Origin: an uncultured Oscillospiraceae bacterium
GTDB lineage: Bacteria > Bacillota > Clostridia > Oscillospirales > Oscillospiraceae
DNA: 16,599 nucleotides
Assembly (NCBI GenBank): GCA_934511165.1
Contig: CAKSWA010000044.1
Span: 1-16,599 of the forward strand
Direction of reading: 5' to 3'
Under the pieces are notes generated by a model. It searched no databases. It saw only the letters and a program-made list of their open reading frames with translations, and was not told where the DNA came from. The translations under genes and the position numbers were made by a program. Of the stretch, positions 6,485-12,428 are shown piece by piece (position 1 is the first letter of the stretch; each line of letters begins with the position of its first letter).

Positions 6485-6727
6485 ATGGACACGATCACCG
6501 CGCTGCGTACGCGCATTCTCCGGCTCTGTGAGGAGCGGAAGCTTACGATCAACCATCTGGCGACGATCTCGGCACTCCCGCCGTCGAGCATCAAGAACAT
6601 CCTGTATGGAAAGAGCCAGAACCCCAAGCTCCTGACGATCAAAATGATGTGTGACGGGCTGGGCATAACGCTCGGCGAATTTTTCTCCGCGCCGGAGTTT
6701 GACGAGCTGGAGCAGGAGATACGGTAA
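6485..6727 (+). CDS. Small XRE/Cro-CI family HTH regulator, copy 1
   Basis: 80 residues, essentially one helix-turn-helix domain: LTINHLATISALPPSSIKNIL (about 20-40) carries the turn and recognition helix. The conserved tail CDGLGITLGEFFSAPEFD follows, then ELEQEIR. There is no sensor, metal-site or peptidase domain, so it should act as a plain repressor, probably dimeric. AGGGAA lies close before the ATG. It is divergent from the Spo0A-C-like gene with the palindromes between them. A second protein of identical length and near-identical tail follows at 6843. Promoter not clearly identifiable; TACATA near 6456 is a weak -10 candidate. Confidence 0.85.
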   Translation: MDTITALRTRILRLCEERKLTINHLATISALPPSSIKNILYGKSQNPKLLTIKMMCDGLGITLGEFFSAPEFDELEQEIR

Positions 6728-6752
6728 ACAGCCCGCCCCAAACGACTTTATC

Positions 6753-6803
6753 TACGCACCAGCGTAACATATTTTTTAGAATTACGCAAGTGCGTATACG
6801 CAC
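6753..6803. promoter_or_regulatory. Cluster of TACGC/GCGTA inverted repeats before the second XRE gene
   Basis: Three related inverted repeats: TACGC-ACCA-GCGTA (6753-6766), TACGCA-AG-TGCGTA (6783-6796) and, overlapping the second, the perfect palindrome GTGCGTATACGCAC (6790-6803). They lie between 30 and 90 bp before the ATG of the second XRE gene. They are unlike the GGCTATGCATAGCC sites of the first. Candidate operators; TACTAT at 6819-6824 is a possible -10 without a good -35. Confidence 0.55.
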
Positions 6804-6842
6804 GCGCGATCATCTCAATACTATCGACTTGAGGTGATACGC

Positions 6843-7085
6843 ATGTCGGTAAAGGACGCGGTAGCGGCGCGCTTTGCAGCGCTCTGCCGGGAGCGGGGGA
6901 TAAAGCCGAATGAGCTGGCGACGCTTTCGGGCGTAACGCCGTCCACCGTGTACAGCATGCTGGACGCGCGGCGGCGGGATGTCTCCGTCGTCACGGTGAA
7001 AAAGCTATGCGACGGACTTGGTATAACGCTGGGAGAGTTCTTTTCTGCCCCGGAGTTTGATGCATTGGAACAGGAAATTCAATAA
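6843..7085 (+). CDS. Small XRE/Cro-CI family HTH regulator, copy 2
   Basis: 80 residues, one HTH domain (IKPNELATLSGVTPSTVYSML, about 20-40). The tail CDGLGITLGEFFSAPEFD is identical to the upstream paralog over 18 residues, followed by ALEQEIQ. The N-terminal half and recognition helix differ (PSTVYSMLDARRRD against PSSIKNILYGKSQN), so the two should read different DNA sites. Many synonymous sites differ under the identical tail, arguing for an old duplication with the tail kept by selection. Start at 6843 is chosen because GAGGTG (6831-6836) lies six bases before it; the GTG at 6834 is part of that ribosome site. It is 115 bp after the first paralog, with its own palindromes in the gap. Confidence 0.85.
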   Translation: MSVKDAVAARFAALCRERGIKPNELATLSGVTPSTVYSMLDARRRDVSVVTVKKLCDGLGITLGEFFSAPEFDALEQEIQ

Positions 7086-7111
7086 ACAAACCGGCTTTTG
7101 CGCCGAAGGGT

Positions 7112-7232
7112 TCTCTCCCTCCGGCTCGGCGCTATGCGCCGACCCACCTCCCTCGTCAGAGGGAGGCAATTTAAAAAGGCCCCATCTGACGAGGGGGCTG
7201 TCAGCGGCTGTAAGCCGCTGGCTGGGGGAGAG
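7112..7232. repeat. Dispersed-type imperfect inverted repeat, unit A
   Basis: The 360 bp between 7086 and 7445 hold no credible gene. In this unit the left arm (CTCTCCCTCCGG to CAGAGGGAGGC, 7113-7166) and right arm (GCCCCATCTGACGAGG to GGGGGAGAG, 7179-7231) are imperfect complements. Each arm carries its own small palindrome (CGGCGCTATGCGCCG; CAGCGGCTGTAAGCCGCTG). This is the pattern of non-coding repeats common between genes in gut Clostridia (recalled, not searched). Confidence 0.6.
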
Positions 7233-7293
7233 AAACCCAACTGCCGATTTTCGATAGAATCCGAAAAACTCCTCCGTCAAAAACGCCGTTTTT

Positions 7294-7390
7294 GCCACCT
7301 CCCCTGTCGAGGGGAGGCAAGTAAGTTGTCCGCAAACCGGCTTGGCTCCCCTAACAGGGGAGCTGCCGAGCCTGCGAGGCTGAGGGGTTC
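7294..7390. repeat. Dispersed-type imperfect inverted repeat, unit B
   Basis: A second repeat in the same gap: CCTCCCCTGTCGAGGGGAGG (7298-7317) faces GGCTCCCCTAACAGGGGAGC (7344-7363), followed by GCCGAGCCTGCGAGGCTGAGGGGTTC. It is shaped like unit A but has a different sequence. The remaining bases around the two units show only a small hairpin, AAAAACGCCGTTTTT, near 7279-7293. Confidence 0.5.
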
Positions 7391-7431
7391 TTTCCTGCCG
7401 AGTCGAAACGAGCCCGCCGTTAAGGAAAACG

Positions 7432-7465
7432 AAAAGGACGCACAGTCAGCGCTGTGCGTCCTTTT
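7432..7465 (-). terminator. Terminator overlapping the end of the ribbon-helix-helix gene
   Basis: A perfect 14-bp stem (AAAAGGACGCACAG, 7432-7445, with its complement at 7452-7465) and a 6-base loop that contains the stop codon of the gene at 7446-7634. On the minus strand the stem itself ends in CCTTTT and runs into CGTTTTCC. Confidence 0.8.
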
Positions 7466-7634
7466 CTGTATCCGGTTCAATTCCGTATTTGCGAAGCAAA
7501 TCTTCAATTGCTTCGTCCAACAGGCGGCTTTTGGGGATGCGTGTCTTTTTCGATAGGTCGTCAAAAAGCGGGACGAGCTCATTCTTCAGAGATGAAGTGA
7601 ATCTTGTCCTATATTTCAAAAAAGGTTCAGCCAT
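7446..7634 (-). CDS. Ribbon-helix-helix domain protein
   Basis: 62 residues. KYRTRFTSSLKNELVPLFDD gives the N-terminal beta strand and first helix, and RIPKSRLLDEAIEDLLRKY the second helix of a MetJ/Arc-type ribbon-helix-helix fold, so it should dimerise and bind DNA. I chose ATG 7634 because AAAGGGGCG precedes it; the TTG six codons upstream falls ahead of that site. It has its own promoter (7664-7692) back to back with that of the unknown gene at 7755. It is a candidate autoregulator and regulator of that neighbour. It could also be a lone antitoxin-type protein, but no toxin-like partner is adjacent on its strand. Confidence 0.75.
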   Translation of the reverse strand: MAEPFLKYRTRFTSSLKNELVPLFDDLSKKTRIPKSRLLDEAIEDLLRKYGIEPDTEKDAQR

Positions 7635-7663
7635 AGTAACGCCCCTTTGCAATTTCTAAAGCT

Positions 7664-7692
7664 ATTGTACCCTTTCTGCTATTTTCATGTAA
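7664..7692 (-). promoter_or_regulatory. Promoter of the ribbon-helix-helix gene
   Basis: On the minus strand TTACAT (7687-7692), a 17-bp spacer and TACAAT (7664-7669), about 30 bases before the start codon. Its -35 is only 4 bp from the -35 of the divergent promoter. Confidence 0.55.
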
Positions 7693-7696
7693 TTGG

Positions 7697-7725
7697 TTGC
7701 AGATAGTGACTATATAGTGTATATT
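7697..7725 (+). promoter_or_regulatory. Promoter of the unknown gene at 7755, with a central palindrome
   Basis: TTGCAG (7697-7702), a 17-bp spacer and TATATT (7720-7725). The spacer contains the perfect palindrome ACTATATAGT (7709-7718), a possible binding site for the ribbon-helix-helix protein (inference). Confidence 0.7.
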
Positions 7726-7754
7726 ACGCTCGTGGGAAGGGGGTTAAACGGCCT

Positions 7755-8066
7755 ATGAAACAACAAACCGTATTTATTTGGGGTCCGCGGACGGAAGAGG
7801 AAATGAAAACCACTTCGGCTATGGGCGCATTGTTGGAATATGAGATCGTAATGACTGTCCGGCTTGGCTGGATGGAATACGAAAACTTCGCAACCGATAT
7901 GCTCGTTGATCGCGATTTTTTGGAGAAGGCTGCCGAGATCACCGGAACCAGCCCTGGTCAGCCTGCGAGGTGTGTCCTCGTTCGCAAACGATTCAGCAAA
8001 AAGGGGATCCTTGTTATCCCGCACGGCGCTTATGTAAGGCTCGCGGCACTATATCCCCCAGATTAA
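7755..8066 (+). CDS. Small protein of unknown function
   Basis: 103 residues, not recognised. It is soluble and mixed alpha/beta by composition, without signal peptide, membrane segment or cysteine motif (one Cys). Readable features are an N-terminal strand (QTVFIWGP), an acidic middle (RLGWMEYENFATDMLVDRDFLEKAAEITG) and a basic, hydrophobic end (CVLVRKRFSKKGILVIP). AAGGGGG ends about 12 bases before the ATG, somewhat far. A good sigma-A promoter precedes it and a stem-loop follows, so it is a single-gene unit. It is divergent from the ribbon-helix-helix gene, suggesting control by that protein. Base composition around 7600-7800 is lower in GC than in the flanking core genes. Confidence 0.65.
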   Translation: MKQQTVFIWGPRTEEEMKTTSAMGALLEYEIVMTVRLGWMEYENFATDMLVDRDFLEKAAEITGTSPGQPARCVLVRKRFSKKGILVIPHGAYVRLAALYPPD

Positions 8067-8088
8067 AAGAATATCATTATCTTCTCCG

Positions 8089-8125
8089 CGCGGGAAAAGG
8101 CTTGCCATGCTTGCCTTTTCCCGCG
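8089..8125 (+). terminator. Stem-loop after the unknown gene
   Basis: A 13-bp perfect stem (CGCGGGAAAAGGC, 8089-8101, with 8113-8125) and an 11-base loop, 23 bases after the stop codon. The T-run behind it is poor (TGTTGGTG), so termination may be incomplete. Confidence 0.55.
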
Positions 8126-8139
8126 TGTTGGTGTAAAAT
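8111..8139 (+). promoter_or_regulatory. Candidate promoter for the SpoVB-like flippase
   Basis: TTGCCT (8111-8116), a 17-bp spacer and TAAAAT (8134-8139), overlapping the right arm of the preceding stem-loop. Moderate match only. Confidence 0.35.
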
Positions 8140-8204
8140 ACATTCTTACCGCATATCCTTATTGTGGAATCGTGCGGCGCACCACCGCAAAGGGAGGGAC
8201 TGCC

Positions 8205-9908
8205 TTGTCGGAAGCCAAGAAGCAAAACTATCTCCACGGCGCGGCGATCATGGTCGGCACAACGGTCATCGTCAAGATCGCGGCGTTCTTCTATAAACTC
8301 CCGCTCGGCAGCATGAAGTTGCTCGGCGACGAGGGCTTCGCCCACTTTATGGTGGCGTACAACATCTACAGCTTTTTCCTCACGCTCGCGACGGCCGGGT
8401 TCCCGGTGGCGCTCTCGCGCATGATATCGGAGGCGGACACGCTCGACCGGCCCGCCCAGGTGCAGCGCATCTTCCGCACCGCCGCCGGGACACTTGTGGC
8501 CATCGGCGGGTTCTTCACGCTGCTGATGCTCCTCTTCAACCGCCAGCTTGCCGCGATGATGGGGAATATCGACGCTGCGCCGAGCATTCTTGCGCTTGCG
8601 CCCGCGGTCGTGATCGTGTGTCTCACGTCCGCTTACCGCGGCTACTGCCAGGGACGCGGGAACATGATCCCCACGGCGTTCGGCCAGGTGATCGAGGAAG
8701 TCGGCAAGCTCGTTGTGGGTTTGACGCTTGCGTACCTTCTCATCCGCACGCACAAGCCCCTGCCGATTGCCTCGGCGGGCGCGATCTTCGGCGTAACGGC
8801 GGGCGCGGTCGGCGCGCTCATCTATATGATGCTCTACAAGCGCCGCAACTACCCCGCGCGCCCCTACGGCACGGCGGATATCCCGGACAGCCGCGATACG
8901 ATCGTCCGAGTGTTCCTTCATATCGGCATTCCGATCGCCATCGGCTCCTCGGTGCTCTCGCTCATCAACCTGCTCGATAACGCGCTCTGCCTCAACCGGC
9001 TGCAATCCGCCGCCGGCTTTGTGGAGAAAAGCGCCCGCGAGCTGTACGGTGTATACGGCAAGGCGCAGACGTTCTATAACCTGCCGTCGTACTTCATCAC
9101 GCCGCTCACGCTGAGCATCGTCCCGGCGATCGTCGGGCATCTTACGCGCGGCAACCGCGCTGCGGCGGGACAGCTTGCGGAATCGTCGCTGCGTATTTCC
9201 GCGCTTGTTACGATGCCGATGGCGGTGGGACTCTTCGTTCTCGCCGACCCGGTGTTCCGCGTTGTGTACTGGGGCAGCAACCCGGCAGGGCCGGGACTTT
9301 TGAAGCTCTTGGCCATCGCGTCGTTCTTCGTGTGCATGTCCATGATGTGCAACGCCATTTTGCAGGCGAGCGGGAAGGAGCGCCTCCCCATCGTCAGCAC
9401 CGCCGTGGGCGGCGTTGTGAAGATTGCGGTCAACTGGGTGCTCGTCGGCACCGCGGCCATCAACATTCAGGGCGCGCCGGTCGGCAGCATCTGCTGCTTT
9501 GCCATCATCTGCATTATGGACTATTTCTTCCTTTGCCGGACGCTCGGCAGCTCCCCGCGGCTGGGGCGCGTGCTCGGCGCGCCGCTCCTCTCAAGCCTTG
9601 CGATGGGCGTTGCGGCGTGGGCGGTGTATGGGCTTGCGCGCATCCCGCTGCACGGCATGAACGAGCGGCTTGCCATGGCGGCAGCGATGATCGCCGCCAT
9701 CGCCGCAGCGGTGGTCGTGTATGCGCTGATGATCGGCCTCACCCGTGCCGTTACGATGGAGGATATGGCGCTCATCCCGCACGGGGAGAAGATTGGGCGG
9801 ATCCTTCATCTGCATTCGCTGGACGAATCGGCGCGCCATCGCCCGTCCGGCAGCATGCGCCGGAGCGCGAGCCGCGGCGGAGCGCATCTCAAAAAGAAAG
9901 ACCGCTGA
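8205..9908 (+). CDS. Lipid-linked oligosaccharide flippase family protein (SpoVB/MurJ-like polysaccharide biosynthesis protein)
   Basis: 567-residue polytopic membrane protein of the MOP/MVF superfamily, with about 14 hydrophobic segments. Members move lipid-linked wall or surface precursors across the membrane; SpoVB is needed for spore cortex and MurJ/YtgP for peptidoglycan. Typical features are the N-terminal KQNYLHGAAIMVGTTVIVK, ATAGFPVALSRMISEA, SAYRGYCQGRGNMIPTAFGQ with an EEVGK motif, and AKAQTFYNLPSYF-like sequence (GKAQTFYNLPSYF). The C-terminal tail after the last membrane segment is long, basic and low-complexity (about 545-567). I chose the TTG at 8205, which has GGAGGG six bases before it and matches the usual family start; a GTG extension to 8172 has no ribosome site. 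Which family member it is cannot be told from sequence alone. Confidence 0.88.
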   Translation: MSEAKKQNYLHGAAIMVGTTVIVKIAAFFYKLPLGSMKLLGDEGFAHFMVAYNIYSFFLTLATAGFPVALSRMISEADTLDRPAQVQRIFRTAAGTLVAIGGFFTLLMLLFNRQLAAMMGNIDAAPSILALAPAVVIVCLTSAYRGYCQGRGNMIPTAFGQVIEEVGKLVVGLTLAYLLIRTHKPLPIASAGAIFGVTAGAVGALIYMMLYKRRNYPARPYGTADIPDSRDTIVRVFLHIGIPIAIGSSVLSLINLLDNALCLNRLQSAAGFVEKSARELYGVYGKAQTFYNLPSYFITPLTLSIVPAIVGHLTRGNRAAAGQLAESSLRISALVTMPMAVGLFVLADPVFRVVYWGSNPAGPGLLKLLAIASFFVCMSMMCNAILQASGKERLPIVSTAVGGVVKIAVNWVLVGTAAINIQGAPVGSICCFAIICIMDYFFLCRTLGSSPRLGRVLGAPLLSSLAMGVAAWAVYGLARIPLHGMNERLAMAAAMIAAIAAAVVVYALMIGLTRAVTMEDMALIPHGEKIGRILHLHSLDESARHRPSGSMRRSASRGGAHLKKKDR

Positions 9909-10062
9909 AAACACGCTTTCCCGGAAAAACGGGTAATATTCGCCAAAAAAGTACGCAAAACCGGGCGTTCACTGAATTTCCTCTTGCGTTATGGTGAAAA
10001 ATATGATACGGTTTCCGGGCACACAAAAAAAGACGCTTTTTTGCGCCGAAAAAAGAATTACA

Positions 10063-10092
10063 GCGGCAGGACGCCCGGTTGGCGTTGGCCGC
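10063..10092 (+). other. Two-part stem in the leader of the HU gene
   Basis: GCGG...CCGC (10063-10066/10089-10092) encloses ACGCC...GGCGT (10071-10075/10081-10085). It lies about 16 bases before the AGGAGG of the HU gene in a 212-bp non-coding stretch (9909-10120) that otherwise holds A/T-rich sequence and a possible -10 TATGAT (10002-10007). It may be a small leader structure or chance in GC-rich DNA. Confidence 0.25.
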
Positions 10093-10120
10093 GGGTTGTA
10101 AACAAAAGAGGAGGATATCC

Positions 10121-10399
10121 ATGAACAAAACAGAACTTATCGCTCAGGTCGCCGAAAAGACCGGCCTGTCCAAGAAAGACAGCGAGCTCGCCGTCAACGC
10201 TTCTATCGAGACCATCACCGAGTCCCTCATCCAGGGCGAGAAGGTGCAGCTTGTCGGCTTCGGCGCTTTCGATGTCAAGGAGCGCGGCGTCCGCATGGGC
10301 CGCAACCCCAAGACCAAGAAGGAGATCGAGATCCCCGCTTCCCGCGTTCCCCAGTTCAAGGCCGGCAAGGCTCTCAAGGAAGCCGTCGATAAGAAGTAA
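10121..10399 (+). CDS. hup: DNA-binding protein HU
   Basis: Abundant histone-like protein that bends and compacts the chromosome as a dimer. 92 residues, the normal length. It begins MNKTELIAQVAEKTGLSKKD; the helical base is followed by VQLVGFGAF, the DNA-binding arm GRNPKTKKEIEIPASRVPQF with the tip proline, and the terminal FKAGKALKEAV helix. AGGAGG lies 6 bases before the ATG. Codon use is strongly biased to C-ending codons with long runs of AAG, as expected of a highly expressed gene. It stands as a single transcription unit between the flippase and lspA, with a terminator behind it. Confidence 0.97.
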   Translation: MNKTELIAQVAEKTGLSKKDSELAVNASIETITESLIQGEKVQLVGFGAFDVKERGVRMGRNPKTKKEIEIPASRVPQFKAGKALKEAVDKK

Positions 10400-10410
10400 G
10401 ATATTTTCCG

Positions 10411-10451
10411 AAGAGCTGCCCCGATTCCCGGGCGGCTCTTTGCTTTTTTGG
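10411..10451 (+). terminator. Terminator of the HU gene
   Basis: Stem AAGAGCTGCCC with GGGCGGCTCTT (10411-10421/10430-10440, one G-T pair) followed by TGCTTTTTT. It lies in the short gap before lspA, so lspA probably needs read-through or its own promoter, which I do not see. Confidence 0.8.
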
Positions 10452-10465
10452 CGGAAGGAGCCGGT

Positions 10466-10972
10466 ATGACAGCTAAGAAAAAAACCGTGATCGGGTATGT
10501 CCTCGCTTCGCTCGCAATCATCGCGGCGGACCGGGCGCTCAAGGCGTGGGTCGTGCGGAATATCCCGCTCAACGCCGCAGCCGCGCAGCAGCGCGCGCTG
10601 ATCCCCGGCATCGTACATCTCACGCACATCCGCAACAGCGGCGTTGCCTTCGGCATGTTCTCCGGCGGGCGGTGGCTCTTCCTCGCGCTGCTCGCGGTGT
10701 TCTGCGTGATCGTTATCTGGGCGCTCGCGCGCAACAAGCTCACCGCGCCGTGGGAGCGCTGGCTCGCGGTGCTCGCCATGGCCGGGGCGATCGGCAACGG
10801 CATCGACCGCGCGCTCTACGGCTACGTTGTGGATATGTTCGAGCTCGAATTCATGCACTTCGCGGTATTCAACATTGCCGACATCGCCATCAACGTCTGC
10901 TGCATTCTCTTTGTGCTGCTCATGCTGCTGCGCAAGGAGCCGGAGAAGCCGGAACAGCCGGAAGAAAAATAA
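10466..10972 (+). CDS. lspA: Lipoprotein signal peptidase (signal peptidase II)
   Basis: Inner-membrane aspartyl protease that cleaves the signal peptide of prolipoproteins after lipidation. 168 residues with four membrane segments. The conserved blocks are HIRNSGVAFGMFSG (54-67, usual NxGAAFG), GAIGNGIDRALYGYVVDMF (108-125) with catalytic Asp123, and FAVFNIADIAI (132-142) with catalytic Asp139. The C-terminal tail is charged (RKEPEKPEQPEEK). GGAAGGAG precedes the ATG at 10466; an 18-base in-frame upstream extension would pass through the ribosome site. It is followed 5 bases after its stop by a GC-rich stem-loop. Confidence 0.95.
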   Translation: MTAKKKTVIGYVLASLAIIAADRALKAWVVRNIPLNAAAAQQRALIPGIVHLTHIRNSGVAFGMFSGGRWLFLALLAVFCVIVIWALARNKLTAPWERWLAVLAMAGAIGNGIDRALYGYVVDMFELEFMHFAVFNIADIAINVCCILFVLLMLLRKEPEKPEQPEEK

Positions 10973-10977
10973 GAACC

Positions 10978-11016
10978 GCCCGCCGCACGAGTAGCCTCTG
11001 TGCGGCGGGCGCTTTC
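10978..11016 (+). terminator. Terminator of lspA
   Basis: An 11-bp perfect stem (GCCCGCCGCAC, 10978-10988, with 11000-11010) and an 11-base loop, followed by GCTTTC. Strong stem, short T-run. Confidence 0.7.
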
Positions 11017-11033
11017 ATAAAAGGAGAAAAATC

Positions 11034-11495
11034 ATGCCGGAATATACCTATCATCCCGACCTGCGGCCGTATGCGCACATGAAATTCCCGCTCTCGCCGC
11101 GGCTCGTGCGTCTTTCGCAGGGGCCGATGGCGCTTTTGTATGCCATACAGCGGAGCGATAAAGCGCTGCACGTCTCGCACGTGAGCGTGCTGCGGCCGGA
11201 CGGGAGCCGGATGCGCATGCTCCTTTACACTCCGGCGGGGGAGACGGGCACAACGCCGTGCCTCTACTTTCTCCACGGCGGCGGGTTCGCGTTCAATGCA
11301 GCGCCGCACCACTTCGCGCTTGCAAGAGCGCTCGCCCGCGCACTCGGCGTGCGCGTTGCGATGCCAGACTACCGGCTCGCGCCGCGGCACACGTTCCCGG
11401 CGGCGCACGAGGACGTATTCACGGGCTACGGAAAAATGAAAAGGTGCAGCAGCACCGCGTTCAGAATGCCGAGCACGATTCCGGCGAGCACCTGA
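11034..11495 (+). pseudogene. Alpha/beta hydrolase (HSL/acetyl-esterase type), 3' half lost
   Basis: The first 132 or so residues are a good hormone-sensitive-lipase-family esterase: the oxyanion-hole motif FLHGGGFAFN (79-88) and DYRLAPRHTFPAAHEDV (112-128) are intact. Homology then stops at about residue 132 (near 11427). The rest of the reading frame, to the stop at 11493-11495, is antisense to the 3' end of the convergent PAP2 gene. The nucleophile GDSAGG and the Asp and His of the triad are absent, so it cannot be a working esterase; normal members run to about 300 residues. The ribosome site (AAAGGAG) and start are still intact, so a truncated peptide may be made. The junction coincides with the PAP2 stop codon at 11426-11428, pointing to a deletion or rearrangement there. 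Confidence 0.85.
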
Positions 11496-11887
11496 ATGGG
11501 CGTGTGGCCAACAAATTCCTTGAGCTTGATGTCCGTCAGCTTGCCGGTGGAGAGCTCGTCAAATGCCCTTACGATCTCGTTGATGATGGCGGCCTGCTTG
11601 CCGGTCTCGAGCCGGACGCCCATCGCGTCCTTGCATACGATCACGGCGAGGATCGCGGCAATGGCAAACTCAAAGGAATCGAGCCCATAGACAAACGCCG
11701 CCGCCACCGCGAGCGAGGAGACCGTTGCGGAGTGGCCGCTCGGCATGCCGCCGTCGCCGACGAGCCGGGAGAGATCGAACCGGTGCGTGACGAGCGCGTG
11801 GATGATCGTTTTGATGATCTGCGCCCACAGCCACGACGAAACGCCGGTCAGCAGGAACGGATTGGAGATAAGATCACGAAACCACAT
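11426..11887 (-). CDS. Divergent PAP2 family membrane protein (YuiD/DUF212 type)
   Basis: 153-residue membrane protein of the divergent PAP2 (acid phosphatase/vanadium-haloperoxidase-related) group. Landmarks are AQIIKTIIH near the N-terminus, DGGMPSGHSATVSSLA (45-60), the DAMGVRLETGKQA block and VGHTPIQVLAGIVLGI near the end, with three or four hydrophobic helices. The enzymatic role of this group is not established. The start is uncertain: ATG 11887 is 11 bases after AGGAGG (11899-11904 on the plus strand), while ATG 11896 is only 2 bases from it. It overlaps the end of the upstream GNAT gene by 14 bp. Its stop codon is contributed by sequence that belongs to the truncated hydrolase, so its own original end may have been altered by the same event. 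Confidence 0.85.
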   Translation of the reverse strand: MWFRDLISNPFLLTGVSSWLWAQIIKTIIHALVTHRFDLSRLVGDGGMPSGHSATVSSLAVAAAFVYGLDSFEFAIAAILAVIVCKDAMGVRLETGKQAAIINEIVRAFDELSTGKLTDIKLKEFVGHTPIQVLAGIVLGILNAVLLHLFIFP

Positions 11888-12428
11888 GGTTTCCATCGCC
11901 TCCTGTGTTTTCTTTATCGGAAGAAGGCGCACGCTTCCGGCGCACGTCAAAGGAATGGCCGAGCAATTCGTCCGTGCGGACGGTCTCAAACTCTTCGGGA
12001 TGAAAGTCCCGCCGGAGCGTAACGGTGTTCAGACAGTCGAACCCAACCCGGCGGTAGAGCCGGAGCGCACGGAGATTTCGCGCCGCGACTTCGAGATACA
12101 GCGATTCGAAGTAGCCGCGTACCATCTCGCCGATTGCCTCGAGCGCCGCCGCGCCGAGACCGCGCCCCTGAAATTCGGGGCGGATGAACAGCTCCTCGAT
12201 CCAGTCGATCTCGCCGCCGCGGCTGCCGAGGTGGACGAAGCCAGCGGCTGCGGTATCGGCGTCGAGAAAATAAAACCGGTGGCCGTCGGAAGTCCACGTG
12301 CGCAGATCGTCGAGCGCTTCTTCGCGCGTCTGCACATAATCGCTGTGCGCGAGCCAGAACGCGGCGATCAGCTCCGCCGCGGCGTCCTCTTCTCCGGCGT
12401 AGGGGCGCAGCGCGACCGCGCCGCTCAT
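11874..12428 (-). CDS. GNAT family N-acetyltransferase A
   Basis: 184 residues. The acetyl-CoA-binding motif A is LFIRPEFQGRGLGAAALEAIG (80-100) with the QGRGLG loop at 87-92. The preceding strand IDWIEE and the following ARNLRALRLYRRVGF (116-130) complete the fold. A C-terminal extension of about 50 residues rich in charged residues follows the core domain. The acceptor substrate is unknown. It overlaps the upstream GNAT gene by four bases (ATGA) and the PAP2 gene by 14, so the three are one tightly coupled operon. It shares the pattern WIEELxIRPxFxGxGLG with the neighbouring acetyltransferase, indicating a duplicated pair. Confidence 0.9.
   Translation of the reverse strand: MSGAVALRPYAGEEDAAAELIAAFWLAHSDYVQTREEALDDLRTWTSDGHRFYFLDADTAAAGFVHLGSRGGEIDWIEELFIRPEFQGRGLGAAALEAIGEMVRGYFESLYLEVAARNLRALRLYRRVGFDCLNTVTLRRDFHPEEFETVRTDELLGHSFDVRRKRAPSSDKENTGGDGNHVVS

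Noticed and set aside
7112..7390. CRISPR-like repeats
   Set aside because: The repeats are inverted and occur once or twice, not as regular direct repeats with spacers; no cas genes are near.
7057..7582. Open frames of 60-150 codons across repeat units A and B
   Set aside because: Translations of non-coding inverted repeats; no start signals or domain patterns.
7446..8066. A toxin-antitoxin pair
   Set aside because: The ribbon-helix-helix gene and its neighbour are divergent rather than co-transcribed, and the neighbour shows no toxin motif.
8049..9140. A 363-codon minus-strand frame
   Set aside because: Antisense to the flippase, which has clear membrane topology and family motifs.
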